From positions 2,501 to 66,500 of the forward strand of contig CACHNE010000001.1 in NCBI GenBank assembly GCA_902581145.1: a stretch of DNA of 64,000 nt, given 5' to 3'. Position numbers and translations under genes: made by a program. Shown here piece by piece: positions 46,363 to 56,720 of the stretch. The notes below the pieces were generated by a model. It searched no databases. It worked only from the letters and a program-made list of their open reading frames with translations, and was not told the origin of the DNA. The stretch is from an uncultured Bacteroidota bacterium (GTDB lineage Bacteria; Bacteroidota; Bacteroidia; Flavobacteriales; Flavobacteriaceae). The number at the start of each line of letters is the position of its first letter. The stretch's first letter is position 1.

Positions 46363-47526
46363 ATGAATCATTTTACTAAGGAACATGAAATGTTTAGAGA
46401 GAGTCTTAGAGATTTTTTAAACAAAGAAGTGAAAGAAAATATTAATAAATGGGAGTCAGATCATAAAATACCGAGAGATATTTGGAAAAAAATGGGCGAT
46501 CAAGGTTTTCTTGGTCTTACCTACCCTGAAAAATATGGAGGTTTTGATCTTGATTTCTTTTTTGAAGTAATTCTATTCGAAGAAATGTCAAAAATGAATT
46601 CTGGTGGATTTGTAATTACACAACAAGTAGTTCAATGCATGTCATCACCATATATTCTTAAATATGGAAGTGAAGATTTGAAGAAAAAATATTTACCTGG
46701 GATAATTTCGGGTGATTTAATTGGATGTATAGGAATTACAGAGCCAGATGCTGGGTCTGACGTGAAAAGTATTAAAACTAAAGCAGAAGATAAAGGAGAC
46801 CACTATTTATTAAACGGTTCAAAGACATTTATAACAAATGGAGTTTACGGCGACTTTGTAGTAACAGTTGCTAAAACTGATTCAAAGGCTGAAACCAAAG
46901 GAATAAGTCTTATTGTAGTTGACTTAAATTCAAAAGGAATCAACAGAACAAAAATCGATAAACTTGGTTGGCATGCATCAGATACCGCCGAAATTAGCTT
47001 TGATAACGTTGAAGTTCCTAAGGAAAATTTGATTGGAGAAGAAGGAAAAGGTTTTTACTATTTAATGAATGGATTACAATTAGAAAGATTAATTTTTGTA
47101 CCAAGTTGCGTTGGTGCAATGGAGTTTGCGATCTCTGAATCTATTAAGTACATGAAGCAGAGGAAATCATTTGGTCAAACGATCGATAAATTTCAATCCC
47201 TCAGACATAAAATTGCAAGTCTTTCATCCGAAATTGAATCCGCTAAAGTATTTGGTTATTATTGTTGTGAGTTATACAATAAGAATATTTATGATGTAAA
47301 ACTTTGTTCGATGGCTAAACTTTTAGTGACAGAACTTCATGAAAAAGTTTCAACTGAATGCTTACAGTTTTTTGGAGGAAATGGTTTTAGTGAAGAATAT
47401 CCTTTAGCTCGAATGTACAGAGATTGTAGAGTTGGAACTATAGGTGCAGGAACATCTGAAATAATGAGAGAAATCATTGCTAAAGCAGTGATAGATGACG
47501 CAGAATTCAAAGAGGTGAAATCTTAA
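46363..47526 (+). CDS. Acyl-CoA dehydrogenase (LCAD/isovaleryl-type active site)
   Basis: A 387-residue FAD flavoenzyme introducing a double bond at C2-C3 of acyl-CoA. FAD/substrate motifs [17 protein letters not shown] (about 125) and the C-terminal [14 protein letters not shown] (about 363) are present. The residue that in medium-chain enzymes is the catalytic glutamate (EGT) is alanine (AGT); instead the glutamate in LQLERLIF (about 246) occupies the position used by isovaleryl-CoA and long-chain dehydrogenases. With the methylcrotonoyl-type carboxyltransferase and hydratase nearby, isovaleryl-CoA in leucine breakdown is plausible. The 3' end overlaps metG by 4 bp. Confidence 0.92.
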   Translation: MNHFTKEHEMFRESLRDFLNKEVKENINKWESDHKIPRDIWKKMGDQGFLGLTYPEKYGGFDLDFFFEVILFEEMSKMNSGGFVITQQVVQCMSSPYILKYGSEDLKKKYLPGIISGDLIGCIGITEPDAGSDVKSIKTKAEDKGDHYLLNGSKTFITNGVYGDFVVTVAKTDSKAETKGISLIVVDLNSKGINRTKIDKLGWHASDTAEISFDNVEVPKENLIGEEGKGFYYLMNGLQLERLIFVPSCVGAMEFAISESIKYMKQRKSFGQTIDKFQSLRHKIASLSSEIESAKVFGYYCCELYNKNIYDVKLCSMAKLLVTELHEKVSTECLQFFGGNGFSEEYPLARMYRDCRVGTIGAGTSEIMREIIAKAVIDDAEFKEVKS

Positions 47527-49211
47527 TTTTTTTTGTGTAATTTGTCAATTTGTAATTGAATTTCAGAATCTTCAATTCTGTTAAACAATAATTCTGGTTC
47601 GTTAATTTTATGATTCTCATTGATTAGAAAATCTTTCTTTTTTAAACCTTCCCATGTCCAATTAATTTCGTCTTTAAAGTTTAAAATATTTTTAATTTTC
47701 TTAGAGGTAAAAGGAATAAATGGCTCTGAAACAATAGCTAAAACTGATGAAATATGTAGGGAAATAAATATCACGGTTTTTACCCGCTCTGGATTTTCTT
47801 TTATTATTTTCCATGGTTCCTCATCAGCCAAGTATTTATTTCCTATTCTAGCGATATTCATGAACTCTGAGCATGCATCTCTGAATTTAAAATTACTCAG
47901 TGATTCTTCTACTTTGTTAATTGAGTGATTAACTAAATCCAAGACATTCTTGTCTTTGTCAAGTAATTCATTATTAGCCGGAATGTAAGACTCATAATAT
48001 TTTTTTGTCAGGACAACTACACGATTAATAAAATTTCCTAATATTGCTACTAACTCACCGTTATTGCGATTCTGGAAATCTTTCCACGTAAAGTCATTAT
48101 CTTTATTTTCAGGGGCATTAATAGTTAAAACATATCGAAGAACATCCTGTTTTCCAGGAAAATCATTTAAAAACTCTGGTAACCAGACAGCCCAATTTTT
48201 TGAAGTTGAAATTTTAGAACCTTCAAGATTTAAAAATTCGTTTGCTGGAACATTCTTTGGAATAATAAAATCCCCATGTGCTTTTAACATGGCAGGAAAA
48301 ATAATGCAATGGAAAACTATATTGTCTTTTCCTATAAAATGGATAAGTTCAGTGTTATCGTCCTTCCAATATTTCTCCCAATTCTGTTTATTATCAATAG
48401 CCCATTCCTTAGTTGAAGAAATATATCCAATTGGGGCGTCGAACCAAACGTATAAGACCTTTCCGTTAGAGTCTTTAACGGGAACAGGAACCCCCCAGTC
48501 TAAATCTCTTGTAACAGCTCTCGGTTTTAGGCCATCATCTAACCATGATTTACATTGCCCATAAACGTTAGATTTCCACACTCCCTTATTATCCTCTAAA
48601 ATCCATTTTTCTAAAAACCCCTGAAATTTATCAAGCTTCAAATACCAATGTTTAGTTGTTCTGAGAGATGGCTTATTTCCAGTAATTGAAGATCTTGGAT
48701 TAATTAAATCTCTAGGATTATGACTAGTGCCACATTTTTCACACTGATCTCCATAGGATTCTTCAAATCCGCATTTAGGGCATGTTCCTATTAAAAATCT
48801 ATCAGGAAGAAATTGTTCCTCCTCTTCATCATAAAATTGTTCTGAAGTTAACTCTTCAAAAGAATTTTTTTCAAGCAACTTTAAAAAGAATTCAGATGCA
48901 GTATCATGATGAATTTTTGCTGAGGTTCTTGAATAGTTGTCAAAAGAAATTCCAAATTCGGAAAAAGAATTCTTTATATTTTGATGATATCTATCTACAA
49001 TTTCTTGGGGAGTTTTATTTTCTTTTTTTGCTTTGATTGTTATTGGCACACCATGCTCATCACTACCGCAAATATAGACAACGTCATTCCCCATGATTCT
49101 TAAATATCTAGCATAGATATCTGCAGGCACATAAACACCAGCTAAATGACCAATATGAATTGGACCATTTGTATAGGGTAATGCTGCTGTAATAGTATAA
49201 GTTTTACTCAA
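47523..49211 (-). CDS. metG: Methionyl-tRNA synthetase, short form
   Basis: Charges initiator and elongator tRNA-Met. Class I motifs: HIGH as HIGHLAG (residues 19-25) and KMSKS as KISTSKNW (about 333). The zinc-binding knuckles [18 protein letters not shown] lie at about 141-158. The protein ends at residue 562, just after the anticodon-binding helical domain, so the C-terminal EMAP/Trbp111 tRNA-binding and dimerisation domain usual in longer homologues is missing. There is no space for it because the acyl-CoA dehydrogenase gene overlaps the stop. The start is TTG at 49211; the family N-terminus ([14 protein letters not shown]) follows at once, so no later start is possible. Confidence 0.96.
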   Translation of the reverse strand: MSKTYTITAALPYTNGPIHIGHLAGVYVPADIYARYLRIMGNDVVYICGSDEHGVPITIKAKKENKTPQEIVDRYHQNIKNSFSEFGISFDNYSRTSAKIHHDTASEFFLKLLEKNSFEELTSEQFYDEEEEQFLPDRFLIGTCPKCGFEESYGDQCEKCGTSHNPRDLINPRSSITGNKPSLRTTKHWYLKLDKFQGFLEKWILEDNKGVWKSNVYGQCKSWLDDGLKPRAVTRDLDWGVPVPVKDSNGKVLYVWFDAPIGYISSTKEWAIDNKQNWEKYWKDDNTELIHFIGKDNIVFHCIIFPAMLKAHGDFIIPKNVPANEFLNLEGSKISTSKNWAVWLPEFLNDFPGKQDVLRYVLTINAPENKDNDFTWKDFQNRNNGELVAILGNFINRVVVLTKKYYESYIPANNELLDKDKNVLDLVNHSINKVEESLSNFKFRDACSEFMNIARIGNKYLADEEPWKIIKENPERVKTVIFISLHISSVLAIVSEPFIPFTSKKIKNILNFKDEINWTWEGLKKKDFLINENHKINEPELLFNRIEDSEIQLQIDKLHKKN

Positions 49212-49298
49212 GAATATTTTTTATATTAGTAAAAGTAATCAATTATGATTATAAATATGAAGTAAAATATAACTTCTTGTTAAGATATAAACAGTATT

Positions 49299-50300
49299 AT
49301 GAAGTTGAAATCTAGTATCATTTTTTTAATACTATTAACTATTTTTTCTTTTGAATTATCATCTCAAATAACCTCAAATAATAAATTGATAAAACCTAAA
49401 TATTTAACACCGGGAGATACTGTAGCTATTGTTGCTCCGTCCGGAGTTTTAAAAAACTTTAACAATTACATTAGTAAAGCAAAAGAATTATTGAAAGATT
49501 GGGATTTGAATGTAGTTATTGGTGAAAACGTGTATAATGATGATGGTCATTTTGCCGGAAGCGACTCGGAAAGAATATTAGATTTCCAAACAGCATTGGA
49601 TGACAATTCAATAAGCGCAATCTGGTGTGCTAGAGGTGGCTATGGGGCAATGAGGGTTATCGATAATTTAAAATTTGAAAAGTATAAGGAAAATCCAAAA
49701 TGGATTATTGGATATTCTGATATTACAGCTATTCATAGTGACTTACATATTCAAAAAAGTGAGTCAATACACGGTTTAATGTGTAAGAGCTTAGAAAAAT
49801 TAGATATTAATAAAGATGAGTCTGTAAAATTACTTAAGAAAACATTATTTGGAAATAGTCTTTCATATAAAATTGCAGGAAACAGTTATAACGTTGAAGG
49901 AAAAGCAAGCGGTCAACTAGTTGGTGGCAATTTAACTCTTCTACATTGTCTGCTTGGTTCGAAATCTTCAATAGATACTAAAGGAAAAATTTTATTTATA
50001 GAAGATCTCGGAGAATATCTATATCACATTGATAGAATGTTATATTCACTTAAAAGAGCAGGCTATTTTGATAATCTTAACGGATTGATTGTTGGGGATT
50101 TTACGGACCTAAGAGAAAATACCACACCATTTGGCAGAAACCTAAAAGAATTAATTCTTGACATTGTAAATGAATATAAAATTCCGGTTGTCTTTGGTTT
50201 TCCAGCAGGCCATGGAGAAAAAAATTTCCCTATGATTCTTGGTAGAGAAATAGAATTGATAGTATCAAAAGAAGGTGCGGATATAAAATTTTATGACTAG
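49299..50300 (+). CDS. LD-carboxypeptidase (peptidase family S66)
   Basis: Cleaves L,D-bonds of muropeptides to recycle tetrapeptides. The 333-residue protein has a signal peptide (cleavage near LSSQ, residue 22), so it is exported, unlike the cytoplasmic E. coli LdcA. The nucleophilic serine is in GYSDITAIH (about 139), the glutamate in FIEDLGEYLYHIDRML (about 235) and the histidine in PAGHGEKNFP (about 304). GDTVAIVAPSG near residue 38 and WCARGGYGAMR near 107 are further hallmarks. It stands alone; its stop overlaps the convergent mfd stop by 4 bp. Confidence 0.92.
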   Translation: MKLKSSIIFLILLTIFSFELSSQITSNNKLIKPKYLTPGDTVAIVAPSGVLKNFNNYISKAKELLKDWDLNVVIGENVYNDDGHFAGSDSERILDFQTALDDNSISAIWCARGGYGAMRVIDNLKFEKYKENPKWIIGYSDITAIHSDLHIQKSESIHGLMCKSLEKLDINKDESVKLLKKTLFGNSLSYKIAGNSYNVEGKASGQLVGGNLTLLHCLLGSKSSIDTKGKILFIEDLGEYLYHIDRMLYSLKRAGYFDNLNGLIVGDFTDLRENTTPFGRNLKELILDIVNEYKIPVVFGFPAGHGEKNFPMILGREIELIVSKEGADIKFYD

Positions 50301-53300
50301 TCCTTAACTTCACTTAGTACTTGTATAGCTTTTGATATTGAATTTATCTTTTGAATTTTTACGATAAATTTTTCGCCGTCATTAAATTTCTTTTGAGAAA
50401 AAGAAATTGAATTTTGATTATTTAAAGAATATTTAAATAACCTGTCTAAATATATCTTTTGTTCCTCTGAATCAAAATTCTTGATATATCCAATCAATAT
50501 ATTTTTTTTCAATACAATTTTATCAAATCCAAGTTCAGCAGAAAGCCATCTTAATTCTATAGTTTTGAGTAATTCATCTACAATATTTGGTAAAGCACCA
50601 AACCTATCAATTAGCTCAGCTTTAAATGAATCTAATTCATCCTGATATGTAATTTTATTTAGTTTGGTGTAAAGATTTAGTCTTTCCTTACTGGAATTGA
50701 TAAAATCATTTGGAAACATAAGTTCAAGATCGGTTTCAAATACCATATTTACCTTTTTGGAAAATTGATTTTTTTCTAAATCAAGGTTCTTAAAATCATT
50801 CTCCTTTAACTCATTAATTGCTTCATCTAGAATTTTTTGATAAGTTTCAAAACCCATCTCATTAATAAATCCACTTTGCTCACCACCTAGCAAATCTCCT
50901 GCGCCTCTAATTTCTAAATCTTTCATAGCAATATTAAAACCACTTCCAAGCTCAGAATAATAATCTAAAGCAGTAATTCTTTTTTTTGCTTCAACAGTCA
51001 TTTTTGAATACTCAGGAGTTATTAAATAGCAAAATGCTTTTTTGTTACTTCTTCCAACTCTCCCTCTCATTTGATGTAAATCGCTAAGTCCAAAATGATT
51101 AGCATTATTTATAAAAATAGTATTAGCGTTAGGAACGTCTAAGCCACTTTCTATAATCGTTGTACTTACAAGAACATCAAATTCCTTATTGATGAATTTA
51201 ACCATCAAAGATTCTAGTGTTTTTCCGTTTAATCTTCCGTGAGCCACAGCAATACGTGCCTCTGGAACCAAGTTTTGAATCAAATTTGAAATCTCTTCAA
51301 TATTTTGAATTTTATTATTTACAAAAAAAACTTGTCCACCACGATCCATTTCATATCTAATTGATTGCGAGATTAAATTTGAATCAAATCTGATGACTGA
51401 TGTTTCAATTGGGTGCCTATTTGGTGGAGGAGTTGTGATTAATGATAAATCTCTTGCAGCCATTAAACTAAATTGTAGAGTTCTTGGAATTGGTGTTGCT
51501 GATAAAGTCAGGACATCAACGTTTTTTCTTATTGATTTCAATTTATCTTTAACTGCAACACCAAATTTTTGTTCCTCATCAATAATCAACAAGCCTAAAT
51601 CTTTATAATTAATCTTGTCATTTACAAGTTGATGGGTTCCGATAATAATATCAATTTTTCCATTATGTAGTTTTTCAATTATTGACGATTTCTCCTTATT
51701 AGTTTTGAACCTGTTTAGGTAATCAACTGTTACAGGAAATTGATTTAGCCTTGAAGAAAAGGTTTTATAATGTTGAAAAGCTAAAATCGTTGTCGGAACT
51801 AAAACAGCAACTTGCTTGTTGTTGTCAACAGCTTTAAAAGCAGCTCTTATCGCTAATTCAGTTTTACCAAAACCAACATCTCCACATATCAATCTATCCA
51901 TTGGCTGTTCACTTTCCATATCATTTTTGATGTCTTTAGTTACTTTTAACTGATCATCAGTATCTTCATAGATAAATGATGCTTCTAACTCATTTTGCAA
52001 ATAGCTGTCTCTCTCATACTTAAATCCTTTTTTTTGTTTTCTCTCAGCATACACCTTGATCAAATCATAGGCTATTTTTTTAACATTTTTCTTGGTTTTT
52101 TGTTTTAATAACGCCCATGCTTTACTTCCAAGTTTGTATAATTTAGGGGTCTTACCATCCTTACCGTTATATTTTGAAATTTTATGGATTGCATGAATAC
52201 TTAAAAATAAAACATCTCTCTCTCCATATATTATTTTCATCGATTCTTGCATTTTTCCATCTACTTCAATTTTTTGTAATCCTGCATATTTTCCTATTCC
52301 ATGATCTATATGTGTAACGTAATCTCCTTTACTCAAACTGTTAATTTGTTTTAATGCAATTGATAGCTTGTTTTTAAATGTTTTACGAAATCTGAACTTA
52401 TGATATCTTTCAAAAATCTGGTGATCAGTGTAAAAAACCATCTTTTCGTTCGTGTCAATAAAACCTGAGGAAAGGGGTAATATCACAGGATCAATAGCAT
52501 CTTCATAATTTAAGTCTTCAAAAATCTGTGATAATCTTTTTTTTTGCTGACTATTTGTACAACATAGGCTTACATGATATCCTGCTAAACTTTTATTTTT
52601 TAAATCGTCAATTAGAAGATTAAAGCTTTTATTAAATGATGGTTGGGGTTGAATATTTAATTTGAAGTTTATTTTTGAGCTCATTGAATCGAATTCAACC
52701 TGCTTGAATTTTTTAAGTTGTTTTTTTACCGAATGTATATTAATAAATAGATTTTCTGGATTAACTAAATCTTCTTTACTGAGGGAGTTGTCAAATTTTG
52801 ATTTTGCATTTTCAACAATTTTTTGAATTTCAGAATTAAATAAATTGATGCATTGAAGGTATATTACGGTTTCATCATTTATTACATCAAAAATATTTTG
52901 AATATTTTTTGATTTTTTTGACACTTGGATATTTGAAATAATTTTAATGCTTTGATGATTTTTTTCAGACCTCTGACTTTCAATATCAAATGAGCGAATT
53001 CTGGTTATTTCATCCCCAAAAAACTCAATTCTGTATGGTGTTTGACTAGAATAAGGAAATATATCTAAAATACCACCTCTGACAGCAAATTCACCTGGTT
53101 CAACAACAAAATCTTCTCTTCGAAAGTTTAACTCAAATAGCTGTTCATTTAGTTTATCGAATGAAATATTTTGATCTACTTTCAATTTTATTGAACTTTT
53201 TATAAGTTCATTCTTATTTACTTGATTTTCTGAAATTGCTCGTAGGTGAGTTACAATAATTGAATTTTTATTTTTTGAAAAATTTAAATACTCTATTAGT

Positions 53301-53620
53301 TCAGTTCGCTGTAATAAATTATAATTATTTGGTTCTTTATCAGAGTAGGGTTCTTTTGTTGTTTCGGGAAAATAAAAAATTTGTTTATCCGGGTTCAAAG
53401 TTTCAATATCATTCAAAAAATATAAAGAATCCTCCTTTGAATTAAAAATAAACAAAGTTGGTTTTGACTGCCTTTTTATAATGGTTGAGAAATAGAAAGA
53501 AAGGGAAGATCCAGTGAAACCTTTAATTTTTGTAGATTGATTTTGGGCAATAAAATCCCCAAGTCTTTTTATAAATGAAGACCCTTCAAAGTGTGAATAA
53601 AAACTTTTATTTGTCACCAA
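50297..53620 (-). CDS. mfd: Transcription-repair coupling factor Mfd
   Basis: Mfd pushes stalled RNA polymerase off DNA and recruits UvrA. The ~1,107-residue protein has a UvrB-like N-terminus (FVVEPGEFAVRGGILDIFPY, about 155-175), the polymerase-interacting domain (GDYVTHIDHGIGKYAGL, about 435), Walker A GDVGFGKTELAIRAA (about 580), DEEQ box (about 685), and helicase motifs LIICGDVG, SATPIPRTL, MRGRVGRS, and the C-terminal TRCF domain. The frame extends to TTG 53635, but that codon forms the end of the -7 box TATATTTG at 53633-53640 and precedes the predicted transcript start. TTG 53620 or GTG 53617 is the likely start. Confidence 0.96.
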   Translation of the reverse strand: MVTNKSFYSHFEGSSFIKRLGDFIAQNQSTKIKGFTGSSLSFYFSTIIKRQSKPTLFIFNSKEDSLYFLNDIETLNPDKQIFYFPETTKEPYSDKEPNNYNLLQRTELIEYLNFSKNKNSIIVTHLRAISENQVNKNELIKSSIKLKVDQNISFDKLNEQLFELNFRREDFVVEPGEFAVRGGILDIFPYSSQTPYRIEFFGDEITRIRSFDIESQRSEKNHQSIKIISNIQVSKKSKNIQNIFDVINDETVIYLQCINLFNSEIQKIVENAKSKFDNSLSKEDLVNPENLFINIHSVKKQLKKFKQVEFDSMSSKINFKLNIQPQPSFNKSFNLLIDDLKNKSLAGYHVSLCCTNSQQKKRLSQIFEDLNYEDAIDPVILPLSSGFIDTNEKMVFYTDHQIFERYHKFRFRKTFKNKLSIALKQINSLSKGDYVTHIDHGIGKYAGLQKIEVDGKMQESMKIIYGERDVLFLSIHAIHKISKYNGKDGKTPKLYKLGSKAWALLKQKTKKNVKKIAYDLIKVYAERKQKKGFKYERDSYLQNELEASFIYEDTDDQLKVTKDIKNDMESEQPMDRLICGDVGFGKTELAIRAAFKAVDNNKQVAVLVPTTILAFQHYKTFSSRLNQFPVTVDYLNRFKTNKEKSSIIEKLHNGKIDIIIGTHQLVNDKINYKDLGLLIIDEEQKFGVAVKDKLKSIRKNVDVLTLSATPIPRTLQFSLMAARDLSLITTPPPNRHPIETSVIRFDSNLISQSIRYEMDRGGQVFFVNNKIQNIEEISNLIQNLVPEARIAVAHGRLNGKTLESLMVKFINKEFDVLVSTTIIESGLDVPNANTIFINNANHFGLSDLHQMRGRVGRSNKKAFCYLITPEYSKMTVEAKKRITALDYYSELGSGFNIAMKDLEIRGAGDLLGGEQSGFINEMGFETYQKILDEAINELKENDFKNLDLEKNQFSKKVNMVFETDLELMFPNDFINSSKERLNLYTKLNKITYQDELDSFKAELIDRFGALPNIVDELLKTIELRWLSAELGFDKIVLKKNILIGYIKNFDSEEQKIYLDRLFKYSLNNQNSISFSQKKFNDGEKFIVKIQKINSISKAIQVLSEVKD

Positions 53621-53632
53621 ATAAATTTTCGA

Positions 53633-53640
53633 CAAATATA
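53633..53640 (-). promoter_or_regulatory. -7 box for mfd, overlapping the apparent TTG start
   Basis: The complement reads TATATTTG, a full match to TANNTTTG, with TTTT 19 bases upstream. The start site would be near 53629, so the TTG at 53635 would not be transcribed and the coding region must begin a few codons later. Confidence 0.55.
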
Positions 53641-53685
53641 TCAGAAAAACTAAAAATTAAAAATTAAAATAATTATTTTAAAGCT

Positions 53686-54156
53686 ATGAAAATTAAAATA
53701 AGAGAAGCTGTTAAAAAAGACATGCTTCAAGTACATAATTTAATTGTTGAACTTGCTGTTTTTGAAAAAGAACCTGAAGAGGTTGATATCAATTATAATG
53801 ATTTAGAAACTATGGGTTTTGAAAATAAAACTCCTTTTTTCAAGTGTTTTGTTGCAGAATTTGAAAACAAAATAGTTGGAGCAGCAATTATCTATAATAG
53901 GTTTTCAACGTGGAAGGGAAAGACATTACATTTGGAGGATTTAATCGTAACAAAAAAAATGCGCGGTAAAGGAATTGGAAGTAAACTTTTTGACAAAGTA
54001 ATTTTATACGGAAAAAAATTAGGCGCAAAAAGAATCTCTTGGAATGTTATAGATTGGAATAAAAATGCGATAGATTTTTATGAAAATCGAGGCGCTAAAA
54101 TTGTTGATGGGTGGAGTATTGTTCACCTCTCAGGAGATAATCTTAAAAATTATTAG
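53686..54156 (+). CDS. GNAT-family N-acetyltransferase
   Basis: A 156-residue acetyl-CoA-dependent acetyltransferase. N-terminal IREAVKKDMLQVHNLIVELA (about 5-24) and the central GAAIIYNRFSTWKGKTLHLEDLIVTKK resemble spermidine/diamine acetyltransferases; the acetyl-CoA loop is RGKGIGSKL (about 92-100) and ISWNVIDWNKNAIDFYENRGA (about 121-141) completes the core. By likeness to SSAT-type enzymes an amine or amino acid is the expected substrate, but specificity cannot be settled. It stands alone, divergent from mfd with a 50-bp gap; its last 14 bp overlap the convergent arsC. Confidence 0.88.
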   Translation: MKIKIREAVKKDMLQVHNLIVELAVFEKEPEEVDINYNDLETMGFENKTPFFKCFVAEFENKIVGAAIIYNRFSTWKGKTLHLEDLIVTKKMRGKGIGSKLFDKVILYGKKLGAKRISWNVIDWNKNAIDFYENRGAKIVDGWSIVHLSGDNLKNY

Positions 54157-54562
54157 TAATAAATTCAATACAGAAATCCTTAATCTGATTCCTACAAGAA
54201 ATATATTTTTCTATTTTTTCGTTTTCGTCTGTAATTTCTAATTTTGACGGATCTTCAAAATTTTTATGTATTCTTAATGCAGAAATAGTTGGCATATAGG
54301 GGCAAGCTTCATTTGCGTGATCACAGACAGTAATGATAAAATCAAATTTGATATGCATATAATCATCTATTAAATTAGAAGAATTATTAGAAATATCAAT
54401 GCCATCCATCTTCATCACTAAAACCGCGTATGGATTAAGTCCATGAGTTTCAATACCAGCGCTATAAACTTTTGCTTTTCCATCTAATTTTTTAGAAAAA
54501 TAACCATCTGCCATTTGGCTTCTACACGAATTTCCTGTACATAAAACTAAGATGTTTTTCAT
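54143..54562 (-). CDS. arsC: Arsenate reductase, thioredoxin-coupled (LMW-phosphatase fold)
   Basis: A 139-residue protein of the low-molecular-weight phosphatase fold. The P-loop LCTGNSCRSQMA gives the nucleophile C8; two further cysteines, C80 and C87 in VCDHANEACPYMP, have the same spacing (72 and 7) as C10, C82 and C89 of the staphylococcal pI258 arsenate reductase, together with a FEDPSKLE segment. That favours arsenate reduction to arsenite over phosphotyrosine hydrolysis. No arsB, acr3 or arsR lies nearby. It follows mgtE by 2 bp and is the last gene of the long prs-arsC run. Confidence 0.88.
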   Translation of the reverse strand: MKNILVLCTGNSCRSQMADGYFSKKLDGKAKVYSAGIETHGLNPYAVLVMKMDGIDISNNSSNLIDDYMHIKFDFIITVCDHANEACPYMPTISALRIHKNFEDPSKLEITDENEKIEKYISCRNQIKDFCIEFITNNF

Positions 54563-54564
54563 TA

Positions 54565-55935
54565 TTAGATTTGAAGGATTAATTTGGCAACCATAAAGTA
54601 AATTAAGATTCCAAATATATCATTGCTAGTAGTGATAAAGGGTCCTGTTGCTATAGCAGGGTCTATACCTCTTTTATTCAAAAATAAAGGAATAAAAGTC
54701 CCAATAATCCCAGCAACAATTACTACTGCAACTAAAGCAACAGAAAGGGCAAGCGCAATATTGGTATCACCTTTCCAGACATAAATAAATAGAAATAATA
54801 ATATTGCTAAAATTACTCCATTAAGAATAGACAGTAAAGTCTCTTTAAAAAGTCTATTATTTATACTTCCTCTTATATCATCATTTGCTAATCCCTGCAC
54901 TATTATTGCACTTGACTGAACACCAACGTTACCTGCCATAGCAGCAATTAATGGAGTAAAATAAAATAAAATTTCATTCTGAATTAAAATTTCATCAAAC
55001 CCTACCATAACAAAAGCTGCACCGATACCACCGATTAGGCCAACAATAAGCCAAGGAAGTCTTGCTTTGGTTAACTCAAAAATTGTGTCATCTACATCAA
55101 CATCCTGTAAAATACCGGCTGCAAGTTGGTAATCCTCCTCTGCCTCCTCTTTTATCAGATCAACAATATCATCAATAGTAATTCTTCCAAGTAACTTCTT
55201 TTTTTTATCTACAACTGGAATAGCTCCCAAATCATATTTTTGCATTGTACTAGCTACGGACTCGGCAGAATCTGTATCATAAACATGATCAACATTTTTT
55301 TTATAGATAGATTTAATTTTAGTTTTTGGATTTGCAACCAATAAGTCTTTCAAGGATAGTCTTCCCAAAAGAATATCATCATTATCAACCACGTAAACAG
55401 AATGAACACGAGTAACTTCGGAAGCCTGAGATCTCATTTCTTTAACACATCTTGTAACTGTCCAATTTTCATTGACCTTTATTAACTCCTTGGCCATAAG
55501 ACCTCCAGCTGAATCTTCCTCATATTTAAGTAATTCCTTTATATCTGCTTTGTGCTCAGCATCGATAATTTTGGAAATAACTTTCTTTTGCTTTTCTTCA
55601 GGTAACTCAGAAATGATATCGGTTGCATCATCAGAATCCAACTCTTCAACTTCCTCAGCGATTTCTTTAATTGAAAGATTTTTTAAAATTTTTTCTCTAT
55701 AGTCATCATCTAATTCCATCAAAACATCAGATGTTTTTTCAGAGTCTAATAGCTTGATTATGTATGTAGCTTCTTCAGAATTTAATTCTTCAATAATCTC
55801 AGCAATATCAGCATGATGGTAGTTTGAAAAAGTCTCTAAAATTGAATTATCGTCAGATGAGTTGATAAAGTCTAAAATTTTAGAGATCAATTCATCTGTA
55901 AGAACAAATTTTGTATGTTTTTCGTTTTTTTTCAA
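54565..55935 (-). CDS. mgtE: Magnesium transporter MgtE
   Basis: A 456-residue Mg2+ channel gated by intracellular magnesium. It has the acidic N-terminal MgtE_N domain (about 25-130, with ADIAEIIEELNSEEA), two CBS domains (about 135-260, VHSVYVVDNDDILLGRLSLKDLL and AIPVVDKKKKLLGRITIDDIVD) and five transmembrane helices (about 285-455). The pore segment TPLIAAMAGNVGVQSSAIIVQ is characteristic. The start is TTG at 55935, 2 bp after rsmA; the next methionine would cut into the N-domain. It is co-transcribed with rsmA and arsC. Confidence 0.95.
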   Translation of the reverse strand: MKKNEKHTKFVLTDELISKILDFINSSDDNSILETFSNYHHADIAEIIEELNSEEATYIIKLLDSEKTSDVLMELDDDYREKILKNLSIKEIAEEVEELDSDDATDIISELPEEKQKKVISKIIDAEHKADIKELLKYEEDSAGGLMAKELIKVNENWTVTRCVKEMRSQASEVTRVHSVYVVDNDDILLGRLSLKDLLVANPKTKIKSIYKKNVDHVYDTDSAESVASTMQKYDLGAIPVVDKKKKLLGRITIDDIVDLIKEEAEEDYQLAAGILQDVDVDDTIFELTKARLPWLIVGLIGGIGAAFVMVGFDEILIQNEILFYFTPLIAAMAGNVGVQSSAIIVQGLANDDIRGSINNRLFKETLLSILNGVILAILLFLFIYVWKGDTNIALALSVALVAVVIVAGIIGTFIPLFLNKRGIDPAIATGPFITTSNDIFGILIYFMVAKLILQI

Positions 55936-55937
55936 CT

Positions 55938-56714
55938 CTAATTATTTAAATCATGACTGACCAAATTGGTCAAATCAATAAACTCATTCACAGATAATTG
56001 CTCGGGTCTTTTATCAAAGATAATATCTTCTCTCAAATTATCACTTAAATTAATTTGTTTTAAACTATTTCTTATGGTTTTTCTTCTTTGTTGGAAAGAA
56101 AGCTTGACTATTTTTAAAAATAATTTTTCATCACAATTTAGGTTTATATTTTTTTTTCTTTTCAAAGAGATTACTGCAGAGTTTACCTTAGGTGGAGGAG
56201 TAAATAAATTATTTGACACCTCAAAAAGTAAACTGGTGTTGTAATAAGCCTGGGTTATGACTGAAATTATACCATATTTTTTTGAGCCCTCATGCTCACA
56301 AATTCTTTCAGCAACTTCATATTGAAACATACCACACATTTCAGTAATATACTTTCTGTAATCTATAATTTTAAACACAATCTGTGAGGATATATTATAA
56401 GGAAAATTTCCGATTATTGAGAAATTATTTTTACTAAATAGTTCAGCCAAATTCATCTTCAAAAAATCCTGATTATAAATTAGACTGTCATTTATCTTAA
56501 GTTCATTGGTCAGAAAATCAACTGACTCTTTATCAATTTCTACTAGCTTAAGGTCAATTTTTTTTTTAATTAAAATTTTAGTTAGAATTCCTGTTCCTGG
56601 ACCAATTTCTAAAATATTTTGTGATGGCGATAAAGACTCAACAATTCTCTCCGCAATACTTATGTCATTTAAGAAATGTTGTCCTAGTGCTTTTTTTGGT
56701 TTTACAAATCGCAA
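55938..56714 (-). CDS. rsmA: 16S rRNA dimethyladenosine transferase (RsmA/KsgA)
   Basis: Dimethylates two adjacent adenines in the 3' hairpin of 16S rRNA, a late check on small-subunit assembly. At 258 aa it is the normal length. Motifs: KKALGQHFLNDISIAERIV (about 7-25), SAM-binding ILEIGPGTGILTKILI (about 35-50), the catalytic NFPYNISSQIVFKI (about 104-117, N-[FL]-P-Y) and KVNSAVISLKRKKN. The start is TTG at 56714, 6 bp after serS; the conserved N-terminus follows immediately. Confidence 0.97.
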   Translation of the reverse strand: MRFVKPKKALGQHFLNDISIAERIVESLSPSQNILEIGPGTGILTKILIKKKIDLKLVEIDKESVDFLTNELKINDSLIYNQDFLKMNLAELFSKNNFSIIGNFPYNISSQIVFKIIDYRKYITEMCGMFQYEVAERICEHEGSKKYGIISVITQAYYNTSLLFEVSNNLFTPPPKVNSAVISLKRKKNINLNCDEKLFLKIVKLSFQQRRKTIRNSLKQINLSDNLREDIIFDKRPEQLSVNEFIDLTNLVSHDLNN

Positions 56715-56720
56715 AATATT

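Noticed and set aside
54143-54562. A low-molecular-weight protein tyrosine phosphatase
   Set aside because: The fold is the same, but the three cysteines at 8, 80 and 87 have the spacing of arsenate reductase and the phosphatase-specific DP loop was not seen.
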